Positions 24,651 to 32,734 of a DNA stretch of 55,363 nucleotides are shown here, in pieces. The stretch comes from an uncultured Lachnospiraceae bacterium. Lineage in GTDB: Bacteria; Bacillota; Clostridia; Lachnospirales; Lachnospiraceae. Each line of letters starts with the position of its first letter. The first letter of the stretch is position 1. The notes under the pieces were generated by a model that was not told the DNA's origin, made no database searches, and saw nothing but the letters and a program-made list of their open reading frames with translations. Position numbers and translations under genes: made by a program. Where the stretch lies: the NCBI GenBank assembly GCA_910585905.1, contig CAJUID010000017.1, positions 1 to 55,363 of the forward strand, read 5' to 3'.

Positions 24651-27353
24651 ATGAAAAAAATATTTAAAAGAGACTTAAAACTAGCTACAACATTAGTGGT
24701 ATGCCTTCTTCTTGATGTTTTCCTGCTTTTGGGGTTACGCAGTGCAAGCACTGATTATGAGGAAATGTTTTATACGGAATTTCTTGCAAGCGAAGAGAAG
24801 CTTCGCTTAAAGAGTGATGTATATGTGATTACTGTGCCATCGGTCTATAATGATTCTGTGGAGACAGAAAAAACGAAGCTAGAGGATCAGCAGATTGAAA
24901 AGATTAAATATCTTACGGAGCATATCCTGGATTCAGCAAAGGGAGTGTTTGTGCTTGGCACAGATCTTCTTTCTGATCTATCTGCTGAGAGAAGGTGTAT
25001 GCCGGCTTTTCGGAATGCAGGAAATGTGTACTGGCATTACAATTCCAGAAATGTCGGGTATTATCATGTCGGGGATAGTTGCTGCCAGATTAAATTTTTA
25101 GATAACTACCGTGGCAATGATAACCGCTTTGAGGTATTGGGCGAGGGAAGTTATTCTAGAAATTATCTGCCATATTTTATGATGACAATGGATAATGGCA
25201 CAGTGGAGTACGACAAGGACAGCCAGCGCTATATTATGAAAAATAAGTCGGGGGAGCATATTTTCCATGCGATGGAAGATGGGACGATCCGGGTCAGGGA
25301 TACTTCAAAGTTTGGCGTTATTTATTCTAATCTGGATTCCTTTTATGAAGATGCGAGAAAGTATAAGAATGCAGAAAAATATAAGGATGCGGTTATTTTT
25401 ATCCAGGACCGGAACACATTGTCCAAATATGCAAATGGTGCGAGCCGCACACAGAATCTGGCAGACTATTACATAAATGTTCTTGGGACAATACAAAATG
25501 ACGCTACTGTCCCAACACTTAAATTTTCGCAGAAAATGTGCATGGCAATGGCAGGTGCGCTTTTAATCGGGCTTTTTGTCCTTTTTGCGGTTGACTGGGT
25601 TTGCGTGTTAGCGTATTTTCTGGAGATTTGTGCTGCAGTTTTAGCAGACTTCTTTTTAATAGAACGGGGGATGCTGTATCTTCCGGTCGTAGATTTTTTT
25701 ATAGCAGTCACGACTACATTCTTAATACTAGTTATTGTGAAAAAGATATTAAAGCGAATTAGTATGAGAAACCTGCCGATTGATGCGGTAATCCGTTTTA
25801 CGAATACAATTGTTAATATTGAGCATTCTGTATCTTATTCAGAGTATTTGATGAAGAACCGCAGTGAGATTGAAGATGATATTTCTGCATCTCTCTTGCT
25901 TCCAGTAATGGATCAGGAGTCATTTCTGCTTAAGGAGCTGGCAGCGGAAAATTACCGCAATAGGCGTTTTGTAGAGAACCAGTTTTGGAATACTTCGGTC
26001 GGAAGCAGCAATTCGGTTATCCAGACGCGCTCAAATTTGTTCCAGGGACAGAATTATGTAGCCTTTGTACCGCTTCCGGTTTTTGATGCAGAATCTGAGC
26101 TTGTGACATTTACAGTAATCGGGATGAAAAAGAAGCTGAAACCGCAGAGGGCTTCTTATATTTCCATGATGCTTTTCTCCATGTATATTTATTTTAAGGC
26201 ACAGCATGAGCGCGGAGAGCATCAGAGAATGTATTTTTCCATGCTGTCATTGATGATTTCGGTGATTGATGCGAAAGACCCTGTTACGGCGGGTCATTCC
26301 CAGCGTGTGGCAAATATCTCAAAAGATATCGGTATCTGGCTGAATTTAAGTAAGAATGAGCAGTTTGACCTGGAGTTTACAGCTCTGCTTCATGATATTG
26401 GAAAGATTGGTGTGTCGGACTATGTATTGAATAAACAGAGTGTATATACACAGAGTGATTTTGAGCAGATGAAGTACCATACGATCCGCGGTGCGGAGAT
26501 GCTGTCGGAGGTGGGAATCAGCGAGGAAATCATAGATGGTGTGCGCCATCACCATGAAAGGATTGATGGTAAGGGGTATCCAGATGGGCTGAAAGGGGAG
26601 GAGTTATCCCTCTTTGCCAAAATTATTAAGATTGCAGATGTCTATGATGCTCTGAGCAGCAAACGTCAGTATAAAGAAGCGTGGGAGATTGATAAGGCAC
26701 TCAATATTATTTATAAGGGAAGAGGCACAGAGTTTGACACAGAAATTGCAAATGTGTTTATCGACCATATGTCGCCGCCGGGTTGGATTCCGCCAATTGA
26801 TGAGAAGGCCGCAGGTGAGCGTAGAAATCCAAATACGGAGAAGGCTGCCCAGATTGTGCGCGATTTTTACCGCAAATATAAACAGTATCTGTCTGTGGAA
26901 TATCCAATTCCAAGTAAAAAGGCAGTTACCATTGACTTTTTCCGTGAAAATGGCTTTATGGAATATGATTGGGGCGAGACATTTAATAACTCTGCCTTTT
27001 TAGAGGAAAAGCCTATGATCCTTGCTTATGAGAAGGAGACAAAGAGCCTTATTTTTGGGCAGGGCAGCAAGGGAAATGGTGTAAATAGTATTTATTACTA
27101 TTTCTTTAAGGGATTTGTAAATATGGGAATTTACCTGCTCTTTCCGATGGATACAAAGAAAGTGCTGTCACAGTTGACGGAACACTACGGAGAGCCGATG
27201 ATTATGGATGAGCAGATGATGGTATATGAGACAAGAAAGATGCGCATTGTATTTTACCATACATTTGATGACAAATTCCTACTTTTCTATATTTCAGATT
27301 ATATGTGTGGAAATTATGTTTTGGAGCCTGCCAAAACGGGCGATGGTAAGTAA
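24651..27353 (+). CDS. Membrane HD-GYP phosphodiesterase with CHASE2-like sensor region
   Basis: 900 aa. One N-terminal transmembrane helix (about 10-27), an extracytoplasmic region of roughly 260 residues, then three closely spaced helices (about 295-370): the layout of CHASE2 sensors. A GAF-like segment follows, then the HD-GYP domain with HDIGKIG (H581, D582) and the diagnostic HHERIDGKGYPDGL starting at H634. It should hydrolyse cyclic di-GMP or a related cyclic dinucleotide. About 150 C-terminal residues match nothing I know. Start ATG 24651 follows GGAGAAAG; the longer frame from 24525 runs over the putative promoter. Confidence 0.88.
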   Translation: MKKIFKRDLKLATTLVVCLLLDVFLLLGLRSASTDYEEMFYTEFLASEEKLRLKSDVYVITVPSVYNDSVETEKTKLEDQQIEKIKYLTEHILDSAKGVFVLGTDLLSDLSAERRCMPAFRNAGNVYWHYNSRNVGYYHVGDSCCQIKFLDNYRGNDNRFEVLGEGSYSRNYLPYFMMTMDNGTVEYDKDSQRYIMKNKSGEHIFHAMEDGTIRVRDTSKFGVIYSNLDSFYEDARKYKNAEKYKDAVIFIQDRNTLSKYANGASRTQNLADYYINVLGTIQNDATVPTLKFSQKMCMAMAGALLIGLFVLFAVDWVCVLAYFLEICAAVLADFFLIERGMLYLPVVDFFIAVTTTFLILVIVKKILKRISMRNLPIDAVIRFTNTIVNIEHSVSYSEYLMKNRSEIEDDISASLLLPVMDQESFLLKELAAENYRNRRFVENQFWNTSVGSSNSVIQTRSNLFQGQNYVAFVPLPVFDAESELVTFTVIGMKKKLKPQRASYISMMLFSMYIYFKAQHERGEHQRMYFSMLSLMISVIDAKDPVTAGHSQRVANISKDIGIWLNLSKNEQFDLEFTALLHDIGKIGVSDYVLNKQSVYTQSDFEQMKYHTIRGAEMLSEVGISEEIIDGVRHHHERIDGKGYPDGLKGEELSLFAKIIKIADVYDALSSKRQYKEAWEIDKALNIIYKGRGTEFDTEIANVFIDHMSPPGWIPPIDEKAAGERRNPNTEKAAQIVRDFYRKYKQYLSVEYPIPSKKAVTIDFFRENGFMEYDWGETFNNSAFLEEKPMILAYEKETKSLIFGQGSKGNGVNSIYYYFFKGFVNMGIYLLFPMDTKKVLSQLTEHYGEPMIMDEQMMVYETRKMRIVFYHTFDDKFLLFYISDYMCGNYVLEPAKTGDGK

Positions 27354-27383
27354 TTAGGACAGTTCCATAGGGGAAAAGATTGA

Positions 27384-27884
27384 ATGAATACAAAAAAAAT
27401 TGCCCAGATTGGAATGTTTACGGCAGTAGCATTTGTGTTAAGTTATATCGAATCGCTGCTGCCTATTTCAATTGGTATTAATGGAATAAAAATTGGTTTA
27501 TCCAATATTGTAGTAATGCTCTGTTTATATGAATGTTCCCTCAAGCAGACTTTTGGGATTGCACTGGTGAGGATTTTGCTGGTTGGCCTGACCTTTGGGA
27601 ATTTCTCTATGATGATATACAGCCTTGCAGGGGGGCTGCTTAGTTTTTGTGTTATGGCTGTGTTAAAGTATTTAGGCAGTTTTTCAGTGTATGGCGTCAG
27701 CATTGCGGGCGGTGTGTGCCATAATATCGGGCAGGTTCTGGTAGCTGCCGTTGTCTTAAAACAGAAAGGGTTGATTTTTTATTATCTGCCTCTGTTATTA
27801 ATCGCGGGATGCGTGGCGGGAGCTTGTATCGGTGTTTTGGCTGCGGTGTTGGTTAAACGCCTGCATGGTATGTTTCAGGAATAA
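27384..27884 (+). CDS. Gx transporter family membrane protein
   Basis: 166 aa, about five hydrophobic segments. The N-terminus (IAQIGMFTAVAFVLSYIESLLP) and the GIKIGLSNIVVM segment are typical of the Gx/HepI-like family, related in fold to substrate-binding subunits of ECF vitamin transporters. Partner genes often found beside it (NusG-like domain and FMN-binding proteins) are missing here. Substrate unknown. Confidence 0.75.
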   Translation: MNTKKIAQIGMFTAVAFVLSYIESLLPISIGINGIKIGLSNIVVMLCLYECSLKQTFGIALVRILLVGLTFGNFSMMIYSLAGGLLSFCVMAVLKYLGSFSVYGVSIAGGVCHNIGQVLVAAVVLKQKGLIFYYLPLLLIAGCVAGACIGVLAAVLVKRLHGMFQE

Positions 27885-27927
27885 GCGTGGATAGTAACGC
27901 ATAATTGCAAAATTATGCAAAAAGAAT

Positions 27928-27956
27928 TTGACAAGCTTGCATTCAAGTGATATGAT
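27928..27956 (+). promoter_or_regulatory. Sigma-A promoter for rplU-prp-rpmA
   Basis: Perfect TTGACA (27928-27933), 17 bases, TATGAT (27951-27956). Just upstream is an 8-bp palindrome, GCATAATT/AATTATGC. Confidence 0.9.
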
Positions 27957-27962
27957 ATCTGA

Positions 27963-28050
27963 GTGTGCCGCTTAGTGAGGCAAATTGAAGTCTGTAAGGA
28001 GTATAGGATTCCGAGCCAGACGCCGTAACTAGCGAGTAATGATAAGGAGG
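27963..28050 (+). promoter_or_regulatory. Putative L21 leader RNA
   Basis: Between the promoter and rplU lie pairable segments TGCC/GGCA and GTCTG/CAGAC, then AAGGAGG. Firmicutes rplU mRNAs commonly carry an autoregulatory L21 leader; the position fits and I infer the same here. Confidence 0.55.
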
Positions 28051-28058
28051 TAAAGACT

Positions 28059-28364
28059 ATGTACGCAATTATTGCAACAGGTGGAAAGCAGTACAAAGTA
28101 GCCGAAGGTGATATCATTAACGTAGAAAGGCTTGCAGCAGATGCAGGTGAGACAGTTACTTTTGATCAGGTTGTTGCTGTAAATGATGGTACGATGAAAG
28201 CTGGCCCAGATGTAGCAAATGCTACAGTAACCGCTTCTGTCGTTAAAGAAGGCCGTGCGAAAAAGGTTATCGTTTACAGATATAAGAGAAAAACCGGATA
28301 TCATAAGAAAAATGGTCACAGGCAGACATTTACACAGGTCAAGATTGAAAAGATTAATGCATAA
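28059..28364 (+). CDS. rplU: 50S ribosomal protein L21
   Basis: 101 aa, full length. MYAIIATGGKQYKVAEGD and the C-terminal KVIVYRYKRKTGYHKKNGHRQ, TQVKIEKI are L21 hallmarks. AAGGAGG precedes the ATG. First gene of the conserved rplU-prp-rpmA operon. Confidence 0.99.
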   Translation: MYAIIATGGKQYKVAEGDIINVERLAADAGETVTFDQVVAVNDGTMKAGPDVANATVTASVVKEGRAKKVIVYRYKRKTGYHKKNGHRQTFTQVKIEKINA

Positions 28365-28418
28365 TTCTGTTTGGCGGTTTTTCAGGTTCGTTTAGGAATC
28401 GAAGAAAAAGGTGGCAGT

Positions 28419-28760
28419 ATGGTTCGAGTTACGGTTTATCAGAATGCGTCCGGGCAGTATCCAAAGCTTAGGCTTGAGGGACATGCAGGTTTTGCGGCAT
28501 ACGGTGATGATATTGTGTGTGCTGCAGTCTCTGTTCTGGTGATCAATACTGTAAATTCCATTGAGGCGTTTACGGAGGATGTATGTGAGTATTCGGAGCA
28601 GAAGGATAAGGATGTAGTTCTTTTTGAGGTGACATCCCGTCCGATAAGCGATCATGCTGAGCTATTGTTAAAGTCTCTGGTATTTGGGCTTAGGTCTATT
28701 GCCAGGGAATATGGAAAAAAGTATATTCAAGTTGAGATTATGAAAATGCAGGAGGTGTAA
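28419..28760 (+). CDS. prp: Ribosomal-processing cysteine protease Prp
   Basis: 113 aa. Removes the N-terminal extension from L27 in Firmicutes. The catalytic histidine H22 (GHAGFA) and cysteine C34 (DDIVCAAVS) are both present. Start ATG 28419 follows AAGGTGG; a longer frame from 28371 has no support. Its substrate is encoded four bases downstream. Confidence 0.95.
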   Translation: MVRVTVYQNASGQYPKLRLEGHAGFAAYGDDIVCAAVSVLVINTVNSIEAFTEDVCEYSEQKDKDVVLFEVTSRPISDHAELLLKSLVFGLRSIAREYGKKYIQVEIMKMQEV

Positions 28761-28764
28761 GGCA

Positions 28765-29052
28765 ATGTTAAAGATGGACCTTCAGTTATTTGCTCATAAG
28801 AAAGGAATGGGTTCTACTAAGAACGGTAGAGATTCCGAGTCTAAGAGATTAGGGGCAAAGAGAGCAGACGGGCAGTATGTGCTTGCTGGTACAATTCTTT
28901 ACAAACAGCGTGGAACAAAGATTCATCCTGGAAATAATGTAGGTCGCGGAGGCGATGATACATTGTTTGCTTTGGTGGACGGTGTTGTTCGTTTTGAGAG
29001 AAAAGGAAGAGATAAAAAGCAGGCTTCCGTTTATCCGGTAGAAGCTGAATAA
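28765..29052 (+). CDS. rpmA: 50S ribosomal protein L27 with Prp-cleavable N-terminus
   Basis: 95 aa. The N-terminal MLKMDLQLFA ahead of HKKGMGSTKNGRDSESKRLG is the extension that Prp removes between A10 and H11, exposing the residues that reach the peptidyl transferase centre. The rest is canonical L27. The ribosome binding site GGAGGTG overlaps the end of prp. Confidence 0.98.
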   Translation: MLKMDLQLFAHKKGMGSTKNGRDSESKRLGAKRADGQYVLAGTILYKQRGTKIHPGNNVGRGGDDTLFALVDGVVRFERKGRDKKQASVYPVEAE

Positions 29053-29089
29053 TGTTGTAATGTAACCGTGTATGCGGTAATACCTATGA

Positions 29090-29120
29090 GGGGGGCTGTG
29101 GATTGCAGCCCCTTTTCTTT
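29090..29120 (+). terminator. Terminator after rpmA
   Basis: GGGGCTG (29092-29098) pairs with CAGCCCC (29106-29112), then a T-rich tail. Confidence 0.9.
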
Positions 29121-29207
29121 CAGATTTGAAAAAAAAGGAATACAGATAGATGGGAATTGTAGGGGAGTTTGCCAGATGGCATCCTCAGGCAGAAAGAAGG
29201 TGGAATG

Positions 29208-30497
29208 ATGTTTGCAGATAGGGCAGAAATCTATATCCGTTCCGGTAAAGGCGGTGACGGGCATGTCAGCTTCCGCAGGGAGCTTTATGTGGCGGCAGGC
29301 GGCCCGGATGGCGGCGATGGAGGCCGTGGAGGTGACTTGATTTTTGAAGTGGATAGAGGGATGAATACATTAAATGATTTTCGTCATATCCGGAAATATT
29401 GCGCCGGTGATGGGCAACCGGGCAGCCGGAGAAAATGCCATGGTGCAAGCGGCCAGGATTTGGTGGTTAAGGTGCCTGAGGGGACTGTTGTCCGGGAAAA
29501 AGAATCTGGCAAAGTGATCGTAGATATGTCGCACGGCTGTACCCGTGAGGTAATCTTAAAAGGAGGCCGTGGTGGTAAGGGCAATATGAATTACGCCACA
29601 GCAACGATGCAGGTGCCGAAATATGCGCAGCCTGGAAAGCCAGGCAGGGAGCTTACTGTAATCTTAGAGCTTAAGACGATTGCAGATGTTGGGCTGGTTG
29701 GCTTTCCCAATGTGGGAAAATCAACGTTTCTTTCAAGGGTTAGCAATGCAAAGCCCAAAATTGCAAATTATCATTTTACGACGTTGCAGCCGATTTTAGG
29801 CGTTGTCGATTTGGAGGGGACGGATGGGTTTGTGATTGCTGATATACCGGGGCTAATTGAGGGTGCCTCGGATGGCATAGGGCTTGGCCATGAGTTTTTG
29901 CGTCATATCGAAAGAACGAAAATATTTATTCATATGGTGGATGCGGCTTCTACAGAGGGGCGGGACCCATTAAATGATATTCAGGTCATTAATGAAGAGC
30001 TGCGCAGATATAATGAGGATCTTTTAAAACGTCCTCAGGTGATTGCGGCAAATAAAACGGATGTATTTTATGGCACGGAAGAGGAGACGGTAATTACGCT
30101 TTTGCGCGAGGAATTTGAACCGCAGAATATACCTGTCTTTCCGATTTCTGCGGTGAGCGGCAAGGGTGTAAAGGAACTGTTGTATTATGTGCGCAAACAG
30201 CTAGATTCCTTAAATGAAGAGCCGACGGTTTTTGAGCGGGAATATGAACTGGACCAGGATACCTATCGGGATGAGCCATATACGGTATCCTATGATGAAA
30301 AAGATCAGGTATATGTTGTGGAGGGGCCGCGCATTGAGCGTATGCTTGGCTATACAAACCTGGATTCTGAAAAAGGTTTCCAGTTTTTCCAGAATTTCCT
30401 GCGCACTAGCGGGATTCTTGAGGAGCTTGAGGCAATGGGCATTGAGGAGGGCGATACGGTCCAGATGTATGAACTGCAGTTTGATTATTATAAGTAG
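29208..30497 (+). CDS. obgE: GTPase ObgE/CgtA
   Basis: 429 aa. The glycine-rich Obg fold (about 1-158, SGKGGDGHVSFRRE), the G domain with P-loop GFPNVGKST, DIPGLIEGA and the NKTD specificity motif, then the OCT domain at the C-terminus. Works in 50S assembly and stress control. Two adjacent ATGs at 29205 and 29208 follow AAGAAGGTGG; I take 29208 so the protein begins MFADRAEIY. Confidence 0.97.
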   Translation: MFADRAEIYIRSGKGGDGHVSFRRELYVAAGGPDGGDGGRGGDLIFEVDRGMNTLNDFRHIRKYCAGDGQPGSRRKCHGASGQDLVVKVPEGTVVREKESGKVIVDMSHGCTREVILKGGRGGKGNMNYATATMQVPKYAQPGKPGRELTVILELKTIADVGLVGFPNVGKSTFLSRVSNAKPKIANYHFTTLQPILGVVDLEGTDGFVIADIPGLIEGASDGIGLGHEFLRHIERTKIFIHMVDAASTEGRDPLNDIQVINEELRRYNEDLLKRPQVIAANKTDVFYGTEEETVITLLREEFEPQNIPVFPISAVSGKGVKELLYYVRKQLDSLNEEPTVFEREYELDQDTYRDEPYTVSYDEKDQVYVVEGPRIERMLGYTNLDSEKGFQFFQNFLRTSGILEELEAMGIEEGDTVQMYELQFDYYK

Positions 30498-30634
30498 GGA
30501 AGGAGCCGTTCGCAATATAAACTGTACGGGGATATTTTCTCGATTTTTGTGTACAGAGGGAGTTATTGCTTATTTGCAGTGGGGGCTTTGATATTGGGAA
30601 GCTGATCCAAAATGGAGAAAGACGGGGTATAACT

Positions 30635-31243
30635 ATGAAGGAAATTATCTTAGAGGGTGTGATCTGTGCCATTGCAGCCGGGGTGCTGATGATTCTTCAT
30701 GAGCTGGTGAAGGCGATTGTGTATATGGGAATACAGAGGCACCTTGGCAGCAAGAGGACATATTCCCACAGCATCTGGGAAGTGTACCGTTATCTTGATC
30801 CAGTTGGGATTATTCTTTCTGTTACCAGCAGTGTGGCGTTTTCTAGGCCGTTTATGTTTCGGATTCAGAGCAAGAAGATTAATAGGACGCTTGGGATTAC
30901 TGGTTTTGCGGTGTTGCTTTTATGTTTTTGCGGCAGCATGGCAGCGCTCAAGTTACATATCCTGGGCGTTTCTGGTATGACGACTCTGGAAGGGCATGGG
31001 ATATTACCTAAATTAATAACTTTGTATATTCAATACACTGCAATTATTAGCTTGGGGATGTTAGTTGCCAATCTGTTTCCCATTTCTATTTTTGATATGG
31101 GGCTCGTAATCGCAGGATTTTCCTCCCAGAAATATCTTGGCATTATCAAAATGGATGGGATTATTAAAGTGATTTTTGTGATAACTTTGTTTATGGATTT
31201 GATTCATTATGGCTGCTTTCGTTTCATTATGCTTCTGCTGTAA
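30635..31243 (+). CDS. M50 (site-2 protease)-like membrane protein with degenerate active site
   Basis: 202 aa with about five hydrophobic helices. The layout looks like a minimal M50 protease: an HExxH-like motif in helix 1 and an NPDG-like motif in a late helix. The first reads HELVK, so the second zinc histidine is lysine. The second reads NLFPISIFDMG, with D kept. The same slot before scpA is taken by active-looking M50 proteases in other Firmicutes. I infer an inactive or altered form. Start ATG 30635 follows GGGG. Confidence 0.6.
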   Translation: MKEIILEGVICAIAAGVLMILHELVKAIVYMGIQRHLGSKRTYSHSIWEVYRYLDPVGIILSVTSSVAFSRPFMFRIQSKKINRTLGITGFAVLLLCFCGSMAALKLHILGVSGMTTLEGHGILPKLITLYIQYTAIISLGMLVANLFPISIFDMGLVIAGFSSQKYLGIIKMDGIIKVIFVITLFMDLIHYGCFRFIMLLL

Positions 31244-31258
31244 TGTTGAGGGAATGAT

Positions 31259-32026
31259 ATGAGTATTTCGGTTAAGCTGGAGGCTTTTGATGGGCCTTTG
31301 GACCTTCTTTTGCATTTGATAGAAAAAAATAAAATAGATATTTTTGATATTCCGATCGTGGAAATTACAAAACAGTATATGGAGATTATTTCCCAGATGG
31401 AAACGAAAGATATGGATATTATGAGTGATTTCCTTTTGATGGCCGCAACATTGCTGCGCATTAAATCGAAAATGCTGCTTCCGGCTGAGATCAATGAGGA
31501 GGGGGAGGAGGAAGATCCCCGTGCAGAGTTGGTAGAGCGCCTGCTCGAATATAAGACTTACAAATATGCTTCCTATGAGCTAAAAGATTTGCAGGTAGAT
31601 GCGGCGAGGCTTTTGTATAAGGAACCGACGATTCCAGATGAGATAGCGGATTACCACGAGGAAGTAGATATTTCGGAGCTTTTGGGGGATGTGACGCTTG
31701 CAAAGCTGCAGAATATTTTTCGGAGTGTTATGAAGAAGCAGATTGACAAGATTGATCCAATCCGCAGTAAGTTTGGCAAAATTGAAAAGGAGCAGATTAG
31801 CTTGCCGGAACGTATGGCATATATAGAAGAATATGCGAGGGAACATCGAAAGTTTAATTTTTGCAGACTGCTTGAGGAGCAGGCGGATAAGATGATGGTG
31901 ATTGTCAGTTTTCTTGGAATTTTGGAACTGATGAAGGTAGGCAGGCTTCGGATTGTGCAGGAAAATATATTTGATGATATCTGGGTTACTTATATGGAAC
32001 AGCCGCAGCCGCAATCTGCATCGTAA
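31259..32026 (+). CDS. scpA: Segregation and condensation protein A
   Basis: Kleisin subunit of the bacterial SMC condensin. 255 aa, with the N-terminal FDGPLDLLLHLIEKNKIDI signature, LLMAATLLRIKSKMLLP and a C-terminal winged helix. Starts 15 bases after the M50-like gene and is followed by scpB. Confidence 0.97.
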   Translation: MSISVKLEAFDGPLDLLLHLIEKNKIDIFDIPIVEITKQYMEIISQMETKDMDIMSDFLLMAATLLRIKSKMLLPAEINEEGEEEDPRAELVERLLEYKTYKYASYELKDLQVDAARLLYKEPTIPDEIADYHEEVDISELLGDVTLAKLQNIFRSVMKKQIDKIDPIRSKFGKIEKEQISLPERMAYIEEYAREHRKFNFCRLLEEQADKMMVIVSFLGILELMKVGRLRIVQENIFDDIWVTYMEQPQPQSAS

Positions 32027-32067
32027 GTGGTTTCGGCTATTTATGTGAATGGAAAATGGAGGCGAAC

Positions 32068-32637
32068 ATGAAGTTATCAGAATTAGAGGCCGTAATTGAG
32101 GCAATTCTCTTTACAATGGGGGAGGCTGTTGATATTGAACGTCTGGCGGCGGCTTGCGGTCAGGATGAGGATACTTGCCGCCGGGTTATCCGCAATATGA
32201 TGGACAAGTATGCGGGGGAAGACCGTGGTATCCAGATTATTGAATTGGACGGTGCATTTCAGATGTGTACGAAGTCATCCATGTATGAATCCATTATTAA
32301 GATTGCGCGTGTTCCCAAAAAACATGTCCTCACAGATGTATTGTTGGAGACACTTTCGATTATTGCTTATAAGCAGCCAATCACAAAGCTGGAGATTGAG
32401 CATATTCGCGGCGTGAAGTCAGATCATCCGGTAAATAAGTTAGTGGAGTATAATCTGGTCTGTGAGGCGGGAAGGCTGGACGCACCGGGAAGGCCGATTC
32501 TGTTTGCCACGACGGAAGATTTTCTGCGCAATTTCGGCATAGAGTCATTAGAAGACCTGCCGGTAATTAATCCAGAAAAAATTGAAGATTTTAAGCTGGA
32601 GGCGGAAGAGGAAGTACAGCTTGAGCTGGATATATAG
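32068..32637 (+). CDS. scpB: Segregation and condensation protein B
   Basis: Winged-helix partner of ScpA, 189 aa. EAILFTMGEAVDIERLA, LLETLSIIAYKQPITKLEIE and RGVKSDHPVNKLVE are typical. ATG 32068 follows GGAGG at 32058-32062; an in-frame ATG at 32056 sits too close to that site. An acidic tail ends the protein. Confidence 0.96.
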   Translation: MKLSELEAVIEAILFTMGEAVDIERLAAACGQDEDTCRRVIRNMMDKYAGEDRGIQIIELDGAFQMCTKSSMYESIIKIARVPKKHVLTDVLLETLSIIAYKQPITKLEIEHIRGVKSDHPVNKLVEYNLVCEAGRLDAPGRPILFATTEDFLRNFGIESLEDLPVINPEKIEDFKLEAEEEVQLELDI

Positions 32638-32667
32638 CAGAGAGGGAAGTTTGAGTGATAATTAATG

Positions 32668-32708
32668 ATAAAAAGGTGGTTGATGTAAAAATCAACCACC
32701 TTTTTTCT
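32668..32708. terminator. Bidirectional terminator between scpB and glnN
   Basis: Stem of 14 bp (32671-32684 with 32691-32704), with A and T runs on both sides, serving the convergent genes. Confidence 0.95.
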
Positions 32709-32734
32709 AATGTTAATATATTTAATAGCTTCTG

